11,228 bases of DNA from Hyphomicrobiales bacterium (GCA_017304275.1 JAFKKW010000349.1:1-11228); one strand, 5' to 3'; numbered from the stretch's first letter, positions 1 to 6,533 are shown. Notes: generated from the sequence alone by a model not told the origin. Translations and numbers: made by a program.

Positions 1-1
1 G

Positions 2-298
2 AGCTATGTGCCGGCGCTGATCGCGCGTCACACGGATGAGTGGTTGTGGGTTGCGCGGACGGTGCGGCTTGGCACGCAAAGCCGGTTTCGGCTCGATGCC
101 GTGCGGCTCACGCTGCCGGTCAGCGACGACAAGCGCCGCGACGCGCATCTGGCGACGGCGTCGATCTTCAAGCAGTTCGAGGCGTGGATCCGCGAGCATC
201 CCGAACAGTGGCAGTGGTGGAATATCAGGCCGACGCCGGCAACCTCAGTGCGGCGGGAGGCGGCAACGGCCGAGACTCGACACCGCGTCTCCGGATAA
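2..298 (+). CDS. C-terminal part of a lysophospholipid/lipid A acyltransferase-like protein (5' truncated)
   Basis: The frame is open from the left edge and stops at TAA 296-298, so only the last ~98 residues are present and the true start is outside the window. The stretch FEAWIREHPEQWQWWNIR matches the C-terminal motif of LpxL/HtrB-type acyltransferases, where an aromatic-rich W-I-R-x-x-P-x-Q-W segment follows the last helix. That family transfers acyl chains to lipid A or related lipids at the inner membrane. The catalytic HX4D motif would lie upstream and cannot be checked. The preceding segment, with basic residues and a strand-like RFRLDAVRLTLPV, also suits the family. The short Ala/Arg-rich tail after the motif is not diagnostic. 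It converges with the FKBP gene. An intracellular GtrA- or DUF-type protein ending by chance in a similar motif cannot be excluded. Confidence 0.55.
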   Translation, partial: SYVPALIARHTDEWLWVARTVRLGTQSRFRLDAVRLTLPVSDDKRRDAHLATASIFKQFEAWIREHPEQWQWWNIRPTPATSVRREAATAETRHRVSG

Positions 299-307
299 CG
301 CTGGTCG

Positions 308-341
308 CAAGGGCGGCGCGCGGGATAAGCGTCCGCCCTTG
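308..341. terminator. Hairpin between convergent genes, possible bidirectional terminator
   Basis: Perfect 9-bp arms CAAGGGCGG (308-316) and CCGCCCTTG (333-341) are separated by 16 bases that can extend the stem with a bulge. It sits between the acyltransferase-like stop (298) and the FKBP stop (355). Neither strand has a T run after the stem, so intrinsic termination is plausible but not shown. Confidence 0.45.
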
Positions 342-354
342 CTGACGAGCGGGC

Positions 355-804
355 CTATTTCACGTCGAGCAGCTCGACATCAAAGATGAGCGTTGCATTG
401 GGCGGGATGACTCCGCCAGCCCCGCGCGCGCCATAGCCGAGGTTCGGCGGAATGATCAGCGTGCGCTTGCCGCCGACCTTCATGGATGCCACGCCCTCGT
501 CCCAGCCCGCGATCACCTGCCCCGTGCCGATGGCAAACTCGAAGGGCTGGCCGCGGTCGACGGAGCTGTCGAACTTGGTTCCCTTCTTGCCGTTCTCATA
601 GAGCCAGCCGGTGTAGTGCATGACGCAGGTCTGGCCGGTGGCCGGGGTGGCGCCGGTGCCGGCGACGGTGTCGATGATCTTGAGGCCGGATGCCGTGGTG
701 GCTGCCTCCGCCGCTGCAGGAGTGTGCGACGCGGCGGCGGTGAGGATCATGGCAAGGGCGGCGAAGACGCCAGTGCGCCGCAGAAACCGGATCATATTTT
801 TCAC
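355..804 (-). CDS. Exported FKBP-type peptidyl-prolyl cis-trans isomerase
   Basis: The 149-aa product starts at GTG 804 (an alternative ATG is at 795), with AAGAGAGA 9-15 bases upstream of the GTG. Residues ~1-33 form a signal peptide with basic start, hydrophobic core and Ala-rich end, so the enzyme should act in the periplasm. Residues ~38-149 are one FKBP domain, which catalyses proline cis-trans isomerisation during folding. By alignment to human FKBP12 from memory, all active-site aromatics are present: Y64, F78-D79, F88, V97-I98, W101, Y124 and F141. Sequence landmarks are HYTGWL, the VIAGWDEG segment and the end FDVELLDVK. There is no N-terminal dimerisation domain as in FkpA or Mip, so this is the short single-domain type. 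It lies 39 bases downstream of the Cys-rich gene on the same strand, so the two are probably co-transcribed. Confidence 0.95.
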   Translation of the reverse strand: MKNMIRFLRRTGVFAALAMILTAAASHTPAAAEAATTASGLKIIDTVAGTGATPATGQTCVMHYTGWLYENGKKGTKFDSSVDRGQPFEFAIGTGQVIAGWDEGVASMKVGGKRTLIIPPNLGYGARGAGGVIPPNATLIFDVELLDVK

Positions 805-843
805 TTCGTTGTCTCTCTTACAATTTCGTCGGTTGCCGATGGC

Positions 844-1128
844 CTATTGGTTTCCGGCAGCCTTCGCTTCCATTTCCTTCAGGTAGTTCTCGATGTCCTC
901 CTGGGTCACCTCGTTGTTGGTGACGAGCGCCTTCAGGCATTCCTTGGAAAGATCGGTCGCTTTCGATTTCATGCAGGCGCGCAACTCGGGGCTGCCGACC
1001 TCGAGGTTGTCGCAGTGCTTGTGGTAGTCGTCGCGGCACGCGTTGCGGACTTCGTCGTTGACATCGGCCACGGCCGCTGACGCGGTGAGGCTGACGGTGA
1101 GTGTTGCAACTGCGAAAAGACGTTTCAT
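844..1128 (-). CDS. Small secreted four-cysteine protein, GLG1-type Cys-rich repeat
   Basis: A 94-aa protein from ATG 1128, with AGGGATC about 9 bases upstream. Residues 1-21 are a signal peptide ending in an AVA-type cleavage site before D22. The mature part has four cysteines, C31, C39, C52 and C64, in the pattern ACRDDYHKHC, then ELRACMKSK, then SKEC. This spacing and the helical surroundings resemble the Cys-rich GLG1 repeat seen in short exported proteins of alphaproteobacteria. Two disulfides in the periplasm are the likely outcome. The biochemical role of these proteins is not known to me. The C-terminal third is a charged helix. It leads a probable two-gene operon with the downstream FKBP isomerase, which suggests a shared link to folding in the envelope, but that is inference. 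It is divergent from the tandem-repeat protein gene. Confidence 0.85.
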   Translation of the reverse strand: MKRLFAVATLTVSLTASAAVADVNDEVRNACRDDYHKHCDNLEVGSPELRACMKSKATDLSKECLKALVTNNEVTQEDIENYLKEMEAKAAGNQ

Positions 1129-1361
1129 GACGTAGATCCCTGTTGGCTATGGCCCTCTGAAGCCGACGAATCCTTAGCATATCTCCGAGGGCGGCGGTGA
1201 GGCGGGGCGCGTGGTCGCGCCTGGGCGACTGCCAAAAAAGTGCCGTCGTGCCGCAATGGACATTGTTTAGGCTCAAACTGGATGCTACCTCGGCGCTGCC
1301 GCCGGTACTTGCCTTTTCAGGGGGGCCGGTGGCGCGCCGGGAGACCCGAGGAGTTTGGTCG

Positions 1362-2174
1362 ATGCCTAAAAGACTATTGCTTGCGATCGTGTCGGCGGTC
1401 GCTCTTTTGATGCCGCTCACGAGCGCCGAAGCACAGCGCCGCTGGGAGGACTGGAAGCCTGACAACCGCACCGATTGGGACCTTTTGGGCTCGGCGCAGA
1501 TCGGGACCCGGGTCGAGCGCGAAACGATCGATGTCGGCCGCCGTGAAGGGCGGTTCAGCTCCATCGGGTTCACTGTCACGGGCGGCGATGCGCGCGTGGA
1601 GGAGCTCAAGATCTACTACGGCGGCGGGGAGAGCGATGTTCTTCGCGTCGGCGAGGTGTTCAAGGCAGGCTCGCGCTCGCGTCCGATCGATCTTCCGGGG
1701 CGTTCGACCTTCATTCAGCGCATCGAGATCGCCTATCGCGCCTTTGGGCCGGTGAAGATCGACTTCTACGGAGAGAAGCGCCGGGCTCCCGAGTGGTCCT
1801 CGCTCGGATGTCAACGCGTGGGCTTCCTCGAGACGAAAGACGTCATCCGCGTCGGCCGTCGCGAAGGCGCGTTCCGGGCGCTGAAGCTTCAGGTCAACGA
1901 CGGCACCTTGCGGCTCAACCGCATGAAGGTGGTGTTCGACGATCGCTCGTCGCAGGTGCTCGATGTACGCGCCGCGATTCCCAAGGGCACAGAGACGCGT
2001 CCGATCGATCTCGACGGTCGTCGACGCGTCATCGATCGCATTGAGCTCGAGTATCTGCCGTCCCTCAATCTGAAGAAAGGCCCGGAGGTGTGCATCCTGG
2101 CGCTGGAAGCACGCGGGCCGGGCTTCGGTCCCGGAGGCGGACCCGGGCCTGGTCCCGGTCCCGGTCGCCGGTAA
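1362..2174 (+). CDS. Secreted tandem-repeat protein with Gly-Pro tail (DUF2541-like, tentative)
   Basis: I place the start at ATG 1362 because GAGGAG lies 8 bases upstream and the next ~24 residues are a clean signal peptide ending SAEA. The frame is open back to 1197 but that part does not look like protein. The 270-aa product has two copies of a ~100-residue beta-rich unit, residues ~39-137 and ~145-251. Shared landmarks are W-x-x-LG at the start, GRREG-x-F (59-65 and 165-171) and RPIDL-x-GR (108-114, 213-220) followed by I-x-RIE. The only cysteines, C150 and C244, are in the second unit. The tail from ~252 is almost only Gly and Pro, encoded by GGTCCC-like DNA repeats around 2125-2170. The units recall DUF2541-type periplasmic proteins, but I am not certain. 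Function unknown; a surface or matrix role would fit the tail. Confidence 0.88.
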   Translation: MPKRLLLAIVSAVALLMPLTSAEAQRRWEDWKPDNRTDWDLLGSAQIGTRVERETIDVGRREGRFSSIGFTVTGGDARVEELKIYYGGGESDVLRVGEVFKAGSRSRPIDLPGRSTFIQRIEIAYRAFGPVKIDFYGEKRRAPEWSSLGCQRVGFLETKDVIRVGRREGAFRALKLQVNDGTLRLNRMKVVFDDRSSQVLDVRAAIPKGTETRPIDLDGRRRVIDRIELEYLPSLNLKKGPEVCILALEARGPGFGPGGGPGPGPGPGRR

Positions 2175-2195
2175 GTCAGAAACTCGACATCCCAC

Positions 2196-2219
2196 CGCGG
2201 GCATCCTCGGGGGCCCGCG
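2196..2219 (+). other. Intergenic hairpin between two secreted-protein genes
   Basis: Arms CGCGGGC (2196-2202) and GCCCGCG (2213-2219) pair perfectly around a 10-base loop. There is no T run after it. It lies in the 73-base gap between the tandem-repeat gene and the next small gene, and may protect mRNA ends or attenuate read-through. Confidence 0.4.
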
Positions 2220-2247
2220 ATCTGAATTCTCCGATGGAGGACCATTC

Positions 2248-2508
2248 ATGATCAAATCGATTGCCGCTGCGGCGGCACTGTTCGCTACCCTGGTGGTGAC
2301 GCCGGTCTTCGCGGCGCCGCCTGCCGATCAGGATGCCTGCAACAGCCTGGCCTTCAGCCTGGCTGAAAAGGCCGCCAGCAAGAAACTCGCCGACGCGCAG
2401 GCCGTGAAGGTCGACGAGTTGATCGGCAAGCTCGAAGGCCAGTGCAGCGAGAGCAAGTTCGCGGACGCGGATGCGACCGCGAAGGAGATCGAAGCCGCGC
2501 TCAAATAG
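2248..2508 (+). CDS. Small secreted two-cysteine protein of unknown function
   Basis: An 86-aa protein from ATG 2248 with a strong GGAGG 7-8 bases upstream. Residues 1-22 are a signal peptide ending VFA before APPAD. The mature ~64 residues are predicted helical and Ala/Lys-rich, with C31 and C66, which could form one disulfide bridging two helices. It shows LAEKAASKKL and a C-terminal KEIEAALK helix. I do not recognise the family. The two helices around one disulfide suggest a small periplasmic alpha-hairpin. It lies 73 bases downstream of the tandem-repeat protein gene on the same strand and is followed after ~28 bases by a good intrinsic terminator, so it closes that transcription unit. 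Confidence 0.85.
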   Translation: MIKSIAAAAALFATLVVTPVFAAPPADQDACNSLAFSLAEKAASKKLADAQAVKVDELIGKLEGQCSESKFADADATAKEIEAALK

Positions 2509-2536
2509 AACGCCTCCGCGCTCACGCGGGGATAGG

Positions 2537-2566
2537 AAGGCGGCTCCTTAGGGGGAGCCGCCTTTT
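2537..2566 (+). terminator. Rho-independent terminator
   Basis: Perfect 11-bp arms AAGGCGGCTCC (2537-2547) and GGAGCCGCCTT (2554-2564), a 6-base loop and a TTTT run at 2563-2566. It sits just after the 86-aa secreted protein gene and is the clearest intrinsic terminator in the window. Confidence 0.88.
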
Positions 2567-2785
2567 CCGTTTCTGCGCGGTCCCCACCGGCTTCGGTTTC
2601 CGCGGCTGTGCCGGATCGGCAGCCAGGATCGCCCCGAGCGGGGCCTTTACCCTTTTCGGACGCCGAGTGGGCTTGCGCACAGCCCGGCTTTTTGCTCATA
2701 CCCAGGGGATTACGGCGCTTCCTACCCAGGCGGCGCCGGACCCGGCCCGGCAGGGGCGCAACGATGCGAGAACGGAGTGCACGAC

Positions 2786-3073
2786 ATGACGGACACGACC
2801 CTCACCGATGAGATCGCCGCGCTGAAGCGGCAGGTCTCCGAGCTTTCCGGGCTCTCGCTTGCCACGGGTGTGATCCTCACGCAGCTGCTGCAGTCGATGA
2901 CGCTCAAGGAGCTCAGCCCGCAGCGGGCGGCGACCAAGATCATCAACAGCGCGCGAGAGGCCGTCGAGGGCTTCACGTCGATGCCGGGCCACGAGGATCC
3001 GATCATGAAGGCGCGGGCGCTGGATGCCGTCGAACAGTACGAGACCCAGATCCGGAGCGTGCTGCCGGTCTGA
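2786..3073 (+). CDS. Unrecognised 95-aa cytoplasmic protein, partly coiled-coil
   Basis: I choose ATG 2786 rather than the in-frame GTG at 2777, because GGAG at 2774-2777 gives an 8-base spacing to the ATG and overlaps the GTG. The product has no signal peptide or membrane segment. Residues ~5-22 (LTDEIAALKRQVSEL) have the heptad look of a short coiled coil. They are followed by a hydrophobic helix (SLATGVILTQLLQSM) and a charged helical C-terminus ending in SVLPV. There are no cysteines and no catalytic motif that I can name. The coiled coil suggests self-association or a partner protein. It is preceded by a ~220-base gap after the terminator, so it probably has its own promoter, though I could not pick one out. 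Two GC-rich hairpins follow it. Confidence 0.75.
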   Translation: MTDTTLTDEIAALKRQVSELSGLSLATGVILTQLLQSMTLKELSPQRAATKIINSAREAVEGFTSMPGHEDPIMKARALDAVEQYETQIRSVLPV

Positions 3074-3082
3074 TGATTTCTC

Positions 3083-3113
3083 GCCGGCGCCGCCCAGTGT
3101 AGCGGCGTCCGGC
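3083..3113 (+). terminator. GC-rich hairpin after the 95-aa gene
   Basis: GCCGG-C-GCCGC (3083-3093) can pair with GCGGC-GT-CCGGC (3102-3113) around an 8-base loop, 10 bases after the stop. It lacks a T run, so it is only a candidate terminator. Confidence 0.4.
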
Positions 3114-3131
3114 GCGGCGCGCATAAATCCT

Positions 3132-3157
3132 CTCACAGCGCGGTGACGCGCCGTGAG
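3132..3157. terminator. Hairpin with GTGA tetraloop between convergent genes
   Basis: CTCAC-A-GCGCG (3132-3142) pairs with CGCGC-C-GTGAG (3147-3157), with one A-C mismatch and a GNRA-type loop GTGA. It lies 30 bases beyond the CoxIV stop and in the same gap as the previous hairpin. It could end transcription from either side. No T run is present. Confidence 0.4.
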
Positions 3158-3186
3158 GGAGATGCCCGGACCGATATCCGTTCGGC

Positions 3187-3324
3187 CTAAACCAGGAAGT
3201 AGGCCATCAGGATCAGGAGCAGCGCAATGGCGCCGCGCGACAGGCGCACGCCTCGCAGGAAAGAATGATAGAAGGCGATGTGCTCAGCGTAGTCGGCATC
3301 TGCGACGGGATCGGCGGTCACCAT
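3187..3324 (-). CDS. aa3-type cytochrome c oxidase subunit IV (small single-helix subunit)
   Basis: A 45-aa protein read on the minus strand from ATG 3322-3324 to TAG 3187-3189. It has a textbook GGAGG (complement of 3333-3337) 8 bases before the start. The N-terminal half is hydrophilic with ADYAEHIAFYHSFL, and the C-terminal half is one membrane helix, AIALLLILMAYFLV. The D-Y-A-E-H, aromatic, F-L, then single-helix layout is that of the bacterial aa3 oxidase subunit IV family, a short subunit packed against the catalytic subunits of the respiratory oxidase in the inner membrane. Rhizobial versions from memory are 45-55 residues and often sit away from the main cox operon, as here. The gene is easy to miss because of its length. 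It follows the PHA-system gene with 127 bases between, so co-transcription is possible. Confidence 0.82.
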   Translation of the reverse strand: MVTADPVADADYAEHIAFYHSFLRGVRLSRGAIALLLILMAYFLV

Positions 3325-3420
3325 GGGCTTATCCTCCGGTGTCGTCCCTCGGTTTGGTCCCCGCGCCGCGACAGTGCCACGGCCACAGCCCGGTGCAAGG
3401 GGTGATGCGCAGATTGGAGG

Positions 3421-3446
3421 GGAAAGCCCGCTACGGCGTGACGGGC
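3421..3446 (-). terminator. Probable terminator of the PHA-system gene
   Basis: Read on the minus strand, GCCCG (3442-3446) and CGGGC (3426-3430) form a stem 5 bases after the stop codon, followed by TTTCC (3421-3425). The stem is short and the T run weak. Confidence 0.4.
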
Positions 3447-3451
3447 GACCT

Positions 3452-3763
3452 CTATTTCTTGTGCTCGAGCAGGATCTGGCCTTTCTGCTGAATCGCGCCC
3501 TGGATCATCTCGCCGAAGCGTTGCAGCAGCCAGGGCAGGGTGACCTCGATGCGCACGTCCTTGTCGGCGACGTCCACTTTGCCCCATGCCTCCTGGCCCA
3601 TGGCGTTGAGACGGAAATTCATGGTGTCGCCGACCCAGGCTTCCTCGTCGAGCGAGAACATGGGGAGGGTGGCGGTGGCCTTGGCGAGACCGCCTTTCAG
3701 CCTGCGGGCGGCTTCGTCCTTGCCGAGGCTGTGTGGAATCGTGACGATGAGCGGTTTCGACAT
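3452..3763 (-). CDS. Polyhydroxyalkanoic acid system family protein
   Basis: A 103-aa protein from ATG 3763 with GAGGA 6-7 bases upstream. Landmarks are MSKPLIVTIPHSLGKDEA at the start, a basic RRLKGGLAKA helix, a central strand region with W-x-GDTMNFR and GKVDVADKDVRIEVTLPWLL, and a charged end QILLEHKK. This order and length are those of the short PHA-granule-region family (PF09650 by memory), which is linked by genome context in other bacteria to polyhydroxyalkanoate storage. The biochemical activity is not settled. The fold looks like a small START/polyketide-cyclase-like alpha-beta domain, which is inference. No other PHA gene (phaC, phaZ or phasin) is present here. It precedes CoxIV on the same strand. 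Confidence 0.88.
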   Translation of the reverse strand: MSKPLIVTIPHSLGKDEAARRLKGGLAKATATLPMFSLDEEAWVGDTMNFRLNAMGQEAWGKVDVADKDVRIEVTLPWLLQRFGEMIQGAIQQKGQILLEHKK

Positions 3764-3834
3764 GCGGTCCTCTTCGGCGAGTGTCCTGCTCCGATAAGTA
3801 GGTTACCCGCCGCTATATCACCACTCCTGCGAGG

Positions 3835-3850
3835 GCGGTCCGGAGACCGC
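3835..3850. other. Short perfect hairpin in the gap upstream of the PHA-system gene
   Basis: GCGGTC (3835-3840) and GACCGC (3845-3850) pair around a CGGA tetraloop, ~72 bases upstream of the PHA-system start. Its role is not known; it could belong to the leader of that gene or end the transcript of the gene upstream. Confidence 0.35.
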
Positions 3851-3871
3851 ACGGTGCGCCAGCAGTCTAAT

Positions 3872-3900
3872 CCCGCTTGGCGCCCGGGGGGATAAGCGGG
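3872..3900 (-). terminator. Hairpin downstream of the 92-aa secreted protein gene
   Basis: Arms CCCGCTT (3872-3878) and AAGCGGG (3894-3900) pair perfectly around a GC-rich 15-base loop that can fold further. Read on the minus strand it lies 58 bases past the stop at 3959 and is followed by ATTAGA, with no T run. Candidate terminator only. Confidence 0.35.
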
Positions 3901-3958
3901 CAACGTCCTCTCTGCGCGCCAAGACGAGATCGGGTGCTGCATCGGCGCGTGGCTGCGG

Positions 3959-4237
3959 TCAGTTGGGATGCTCGGGATAATACTTCAGCGAGCGCTTGCA
4001 GGCTTCCTCGTAGTCTTGCCGGCTCATCTGCGTTTGCGGATCCCAGCTTTTCATGCATTCGGCGATGTCGGCTTCCGTGACGGGGTGGCTCTGCGGCTGC
4101 AACTCCTTCTCGATCGTGGCGTCGGAGGGCGGCGGTTTGGCCGGTATGTCCTGTGCGATCGCCAAGGCGGCACTTCCCGAGAGCGCGAGGGTTACGGCGG
4201 CGGTGCGAAGGCTGAGGCGGACCATACGCGCCTGCAT
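3959..4237 (-). CDS. Small secreted two-cysteine protein
   Basis: The 92-aa product starts at ATG 4237, chosen because AGGAG lies 8 bases upstream and the next ~28 residues form a signal peptide ending ALAIAQ. An in-frame ATG further up (4339) adds residues that do not look like protein and would bury the signal. The mature part has a Pro-rich linker (IPAKPPPSD) and a C-terminal helical segment with C61 and C80 in ECMKSWDPQTQMSRQDYEEAC, likely one disulfide, then KRSLKYYPEHPN. I recall similar short proteins with a C-M-K-x-W ... M-S-x-x-x-(W/Y) ... C pattern in Rhizobiales, all without a known function. It lies alone with gaps of ~180-195 bases on each side. Confidence 0.82.
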   Translation of the reverse strand: MQARMVRLSLRTAAVTLALSGSAALAIAQDIPAKPPPSDATIEKELQPQSHPVTEADIAECMKSWDPQTQMSRQDYEEACKRSLKYYPEHPN

Positions 4238-4413
4238 GGCGATGCTCCTTTTCTCGTTCGGCATTGTTTCGGCAACTCGTTTTGTCTGCCGGAGAACGCC
4301 GAGAAGCATGATGGCCGCGCGGGGGCGGAATACAAGCATGCGCGCGCGGACATAGTAACTAGGATGATTACCAGGGCCCGCCTAGTGACCTGCGTTGGGC
4401 TCTGCGGGCAGAT

Positions 4414-5514
4414 CTATTCGAGAGCTCCGTGCTTGAGGGCATTGAACCTGTCGCGGGCTTTCTCGAACTTCGGCGTGAAGAGCCACATGGCATCGAGGAT
4501 CTCGCGGTAGGTGGCGGAGGTCTTGGCGCGGTTCTCCTTGCCGAAGGTGAAGATCGAGTTGTTGCGCAGGAAGCCCATCACGCGCTTGTCCGAGATGCGG
4601 TACGTTTCGACGTTGCCGGATCTGAGGGCGGCGCGGGTCGGCGTCGGTACGATCTGGATGAGCTGGAACAGCTTCATCTGGTCGATCTCGTCGGGCAACA
4701 TCTTCTGGATGGCCGGGATGTCGGCGAACAGGTCCGCATGCGCGTTCATGAGGCCGTTGCGCACGGCGAGCCAGTGGTTGTAGCGCTGGTCGATCCTGGC
4801 GGCGCGGGCTTCCTCGGCGTCGTCGCGGGCGGCGAGCTTGGGATCGCGCTTCGCCACCTGCTTCTTGATCGCCGCCCACTTTCTGCGGCCATTGCGATCT
4901 TCGGACGTGCCGGTCTGCAGGCTGCCTTTGTATTTATCGGAGCGTGCGTTGCCGATGTTCTGGCGCGCGTTGGTCTCGGCGAAGAAGATGCCGAGGCTGA
5001 TGCGACCCGCGGCGTCCGCGGTCGTTGCGTCGGCGCCTTTGGCACGGGCGATGGCGCGCCCAAGGTCGACGACGTCCTTCATCGGCATCTTCGAGGCCTG
5101 CGCAAATTTCGGCGGCGCCTGCATGATCGCGAAGAGATCAGTGTATTGGTCGATCAGCGGCTCGATGGCGACGTCGAAGTGATCGGGCGGGACGCCGAAC
5201 TTGTTCGGCGGGCCGATGCGCGACGGCAGCGCATCGGTCAGGTCCTTGTAGGTGCTCATGACCTTGAGGCGCGCGAGGTAGACGGCCTGGCCCGGCAGGC
5301 TGGGCAGTTTCTTGCCGGCGTCGATCTCGGCGCGGCGCTCGCGCAGGATCTTTTTGAAGCCGGTGAGGGCGTCATCGTAAGCAGCGACGGCTGCGACCTG
5401 CGCCTTGGTGAGCTTTGCCTCGGAATGGGCTGGTGTGAGCGCAACGACGGTCAGCGCGAGGGCGGCCGCGAGTGCGTGCCACGGTCGTGCACGGATTGAC
5501 GAAAGAGATGTCAT
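4414..5514 (-). CDS. Exported 366-aa protein, possible lysozyme-fold domain
   Basis: I choose ATG 5514 since residues ~1-33 (arginine, hydrophobic core, then AHSEA) form a signal peptide. The frame is open to 5637, but upstream codons look non-coding. There is no good ribosome site at 5514. The mature protein is helical and charged. Residues ~170-202 read GRISLGIFFAETNARQNIG, then KYKGSLQTG. A conserved-looking Glu (E180) followed ~20 residues later by G-x-L-Q-T-G (197-202) resembles the catalytic Glu and the G-L-M-Q turn of lytic transglycosylases. That is a weak motif match, not a family assignment. If right, it would cut or bind peptidoglycan in the periplasm. The C-terminal ~100 residues include NNSIFTFGKENRAKTSATYR and a W-L-F-x-P-K-F segment. 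No cysteines. It is not clearly linked to either neighbour. Confidence 0.8.
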   Translation of the reverse strand: MTSLSSIRARPWHALAAALALTVVALTPAHSEAKLTKAQVAAVAAYDDALTGFKKILRERRAEIDAGKKLPSLPGQAVYLARLKVMSTYKDLTDALPSRIGPPNKFGVPPDHFDVAIEPLIDQYTDLFAIMQAPPKFAQASKMPMKDVVDLGRAIARAKGADATTADAAGRISLGIFFAETNARQNIGNARSDKYKGSLQTGTSEDRNGRRKWAAIKKQVAKRDPKLAARDDAEEARAARIDQRYNHWLAVRNGLMNAHADLFADIPAIQKMLPDEIDQMKLFQLIQIVPTPTRAALRSGNVETYRISDKRVMGFLRNNSIFTFGKENRAKTSATYREILDAMWLFTPKFEKARDRFNALKHGALE

Positions 5515-5626
5515 GGAGCGACCATAGCGGTCGCACGCCGACGCGTCACGCCATACGGCCAGAGTGGTCGAGCTTTGCGCGGGGCGCGCGAAAGGCGCGG
5601 CATCCCCTGGCGTACGGCGGCACCCG

Positions 5627-6061
5627 CTAGACGGCAATCTCGCCGTGCTCCGCGCCGTTCCAGTAGCGGATCTTTTCGGCGTGCACCTTCAGCATGACGA
5701 CGCCGGGCGTGTCGATACCCTGCTCGAACCATGCGTCCAGGTCCGGAGACCAGTGCGGTTCGAATTGCGCCTTGTCGCGGATCACCTGCGCCTGGCCCTC
5801 GACGGCGATGTACACGCCGCCGCCGCCGAGCAGGCCCGGCTTCGACGAGAAGGCCAGCGCGACGTGCGGGTCGCGCTGGATCTCGTGCACCATGCGGGCG
5901 GTCTCACGGGTGAAATAATAGGACTCCCCGTCGTAGTCGACATCGGCATTGTTGCTCATCGGGCGGCTGGTGATCTGGCCGTCGTCGGTTTTCGTCGAGA
6001 GCATGGCGATATCGATGCCGCGCATGTCGCTTGCGAGATCGTCGAGGGATTTGGTGGCCAT
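5627..6061 (-). CDS. Pyridoxamine 5'-phosphate oxidase-fold protein, general stress protein 26-like
   Basis: The start is ATG 6061, with CGGAG ~8 bases upstream, rather than an in-frame ATG at 6091. The 144-aa product is a single split-barrel domain. Landmarks are AMLSTKTDDGQITSRPMS near residues 19-36, SYYFTRETARMVHEIQRDPH (48-67), VYIAVEGQAQVIRDKA, then the W-S-P-x-L-x-A-W-F-x-Q-G segment and a C-terminal LKVHAEKIRYWNG. These match the general stress protein 26 branch of the PNPOx-like flavin-binding family. Members bind FMN or similar cofactors, often as dimers, and their substrates are mostly unknown. It is cytoplasmic, with no signal. It is divergent from the 66-aa Cys-rich gene, with 200 bases between the two starts that must hold both promoters. 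Confidence 0.92.
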   Translation of the reverse strand: MATKSLDDLASDMRGIDIAMLSTKTDDGQITSRPMSNNADVDYDGESYYFTRETARMVHEIQRDPHVALAFSSKPGLLGGGGVYIAVEGQAQVIRDKAQFEPHWSPDLDAWFEQGIDTPGVVMLKVHAEKIRYWNGAEHGEIAV

Positions 6062-6261
6062 GGCGTTTCTCCGGTTTTTGCTCAGCTTCAACGGAACAGG
6101 GCCGATGCAGGTTCCCCGTGGGCCGCTTCGTGCCGGTCACGCGCTACGGCGGCCGTGGGTTCTTTTGCAGTGCATCGTGGATGGCGGCCTTCACGGCCAT
6201 GACGTTTCAGGATACGGAGGATATGGTCCGCTTGCTGAGGTTATGGTCGGGAGGTCGTTGC

Positions 6262-6462
6262 ATGACTGCCTACTATGTGAATACCGCTGCCCAACCCACC
6301 GGCGAGCACGAGGTCCACAAGCAGGGCTGCGAATGGATGCCTCAATCGCGGACCTATCTCGGCGAGTTTGAAAGCTGCGGTCCAGCCATCGCGGCGGCGC
6401 GGCAGCGCTATCGCAAGGTGGACGGCTGCGCGACCTGCGCGCCGGAGTGCCATACGCGCTGA
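6262..6462 (+). CDS. 66-aa Cys-rich protein, likely metal binding
   Basis: Start ATG 6262 has GGGAGG at 6249-6254, 7 bases upstream, the best ribosome site in this part. Longer frames reaching back to 6031 overlap the divergent gene and are not supported. The product begins MTAYYVNTAAQPTGEHEVHK and has C25, C39, C57, C60 and C64, ending in a C-x2-C-x3-C-H-T cluster. I recall a family of short bacterial proteins with YYVN, a GEHEVH motif, a LGEF-x-S/D-C segment and a final C-x-x-C/CH-T cluster, which this fits closely. None has an assigned role that I know. The His and Cys clustering suggests zinc or another metal, or redox-active thiols in the cytoplasm, as there is no signal peptide. It converges with the YdeI-like gene. 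Confidence 0.85.
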   Translation: MTAYYVNTAAQPTGEHEVHKQGCEWMPQSRTYLGEFESCGPAIAAARQRYRKVDGCATCAPECHTR

Positions 6463-6501
6463 GGGGCGTGGATCGGGTGCGCCGGGCGCGCGCGGGTTGG
6501 G

Positions 6502-6525
6502 AGCGCCGCCGCTCTCACCGGCGCT
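6502..6525. terminator. Hairpin between convergent genes
   Basis: AGCGCCG (6502-6508) pairs with CGGCGCT (6519-6525) around a 10-base loop. It lies between the 66-aa gene (stop 6462) and the YdeI-like gene (stop 6534), so it may serve both. No strong T run. Confidence 0.4.
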
Positions 6526-6533
6526 TGCGGGCT

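Noticed and set aside
1197..1361. N-terminal extension of the tandem-repeat secreted protein
   Set aside because: It would bury a clear signal peptide, and GAGGAG is placed correctly for ATG 1362.
2631..2644. GCCCC/GGGGC hairpin as a second terminator
   Set aside because: Only a 5-bp stem with a weak T-rich stretch, and it lies well downstream of a much better terminator.
4429..5499. Long 356-aa plus-strand frame opposite the 366-aa gene
   Set aside because: Its translation is a Val/Gly/Arg/Asp-rich shadow, typical of the antisense of a GC-rich gene; the minus-strand frame has the signal peptide and protein-like composition.
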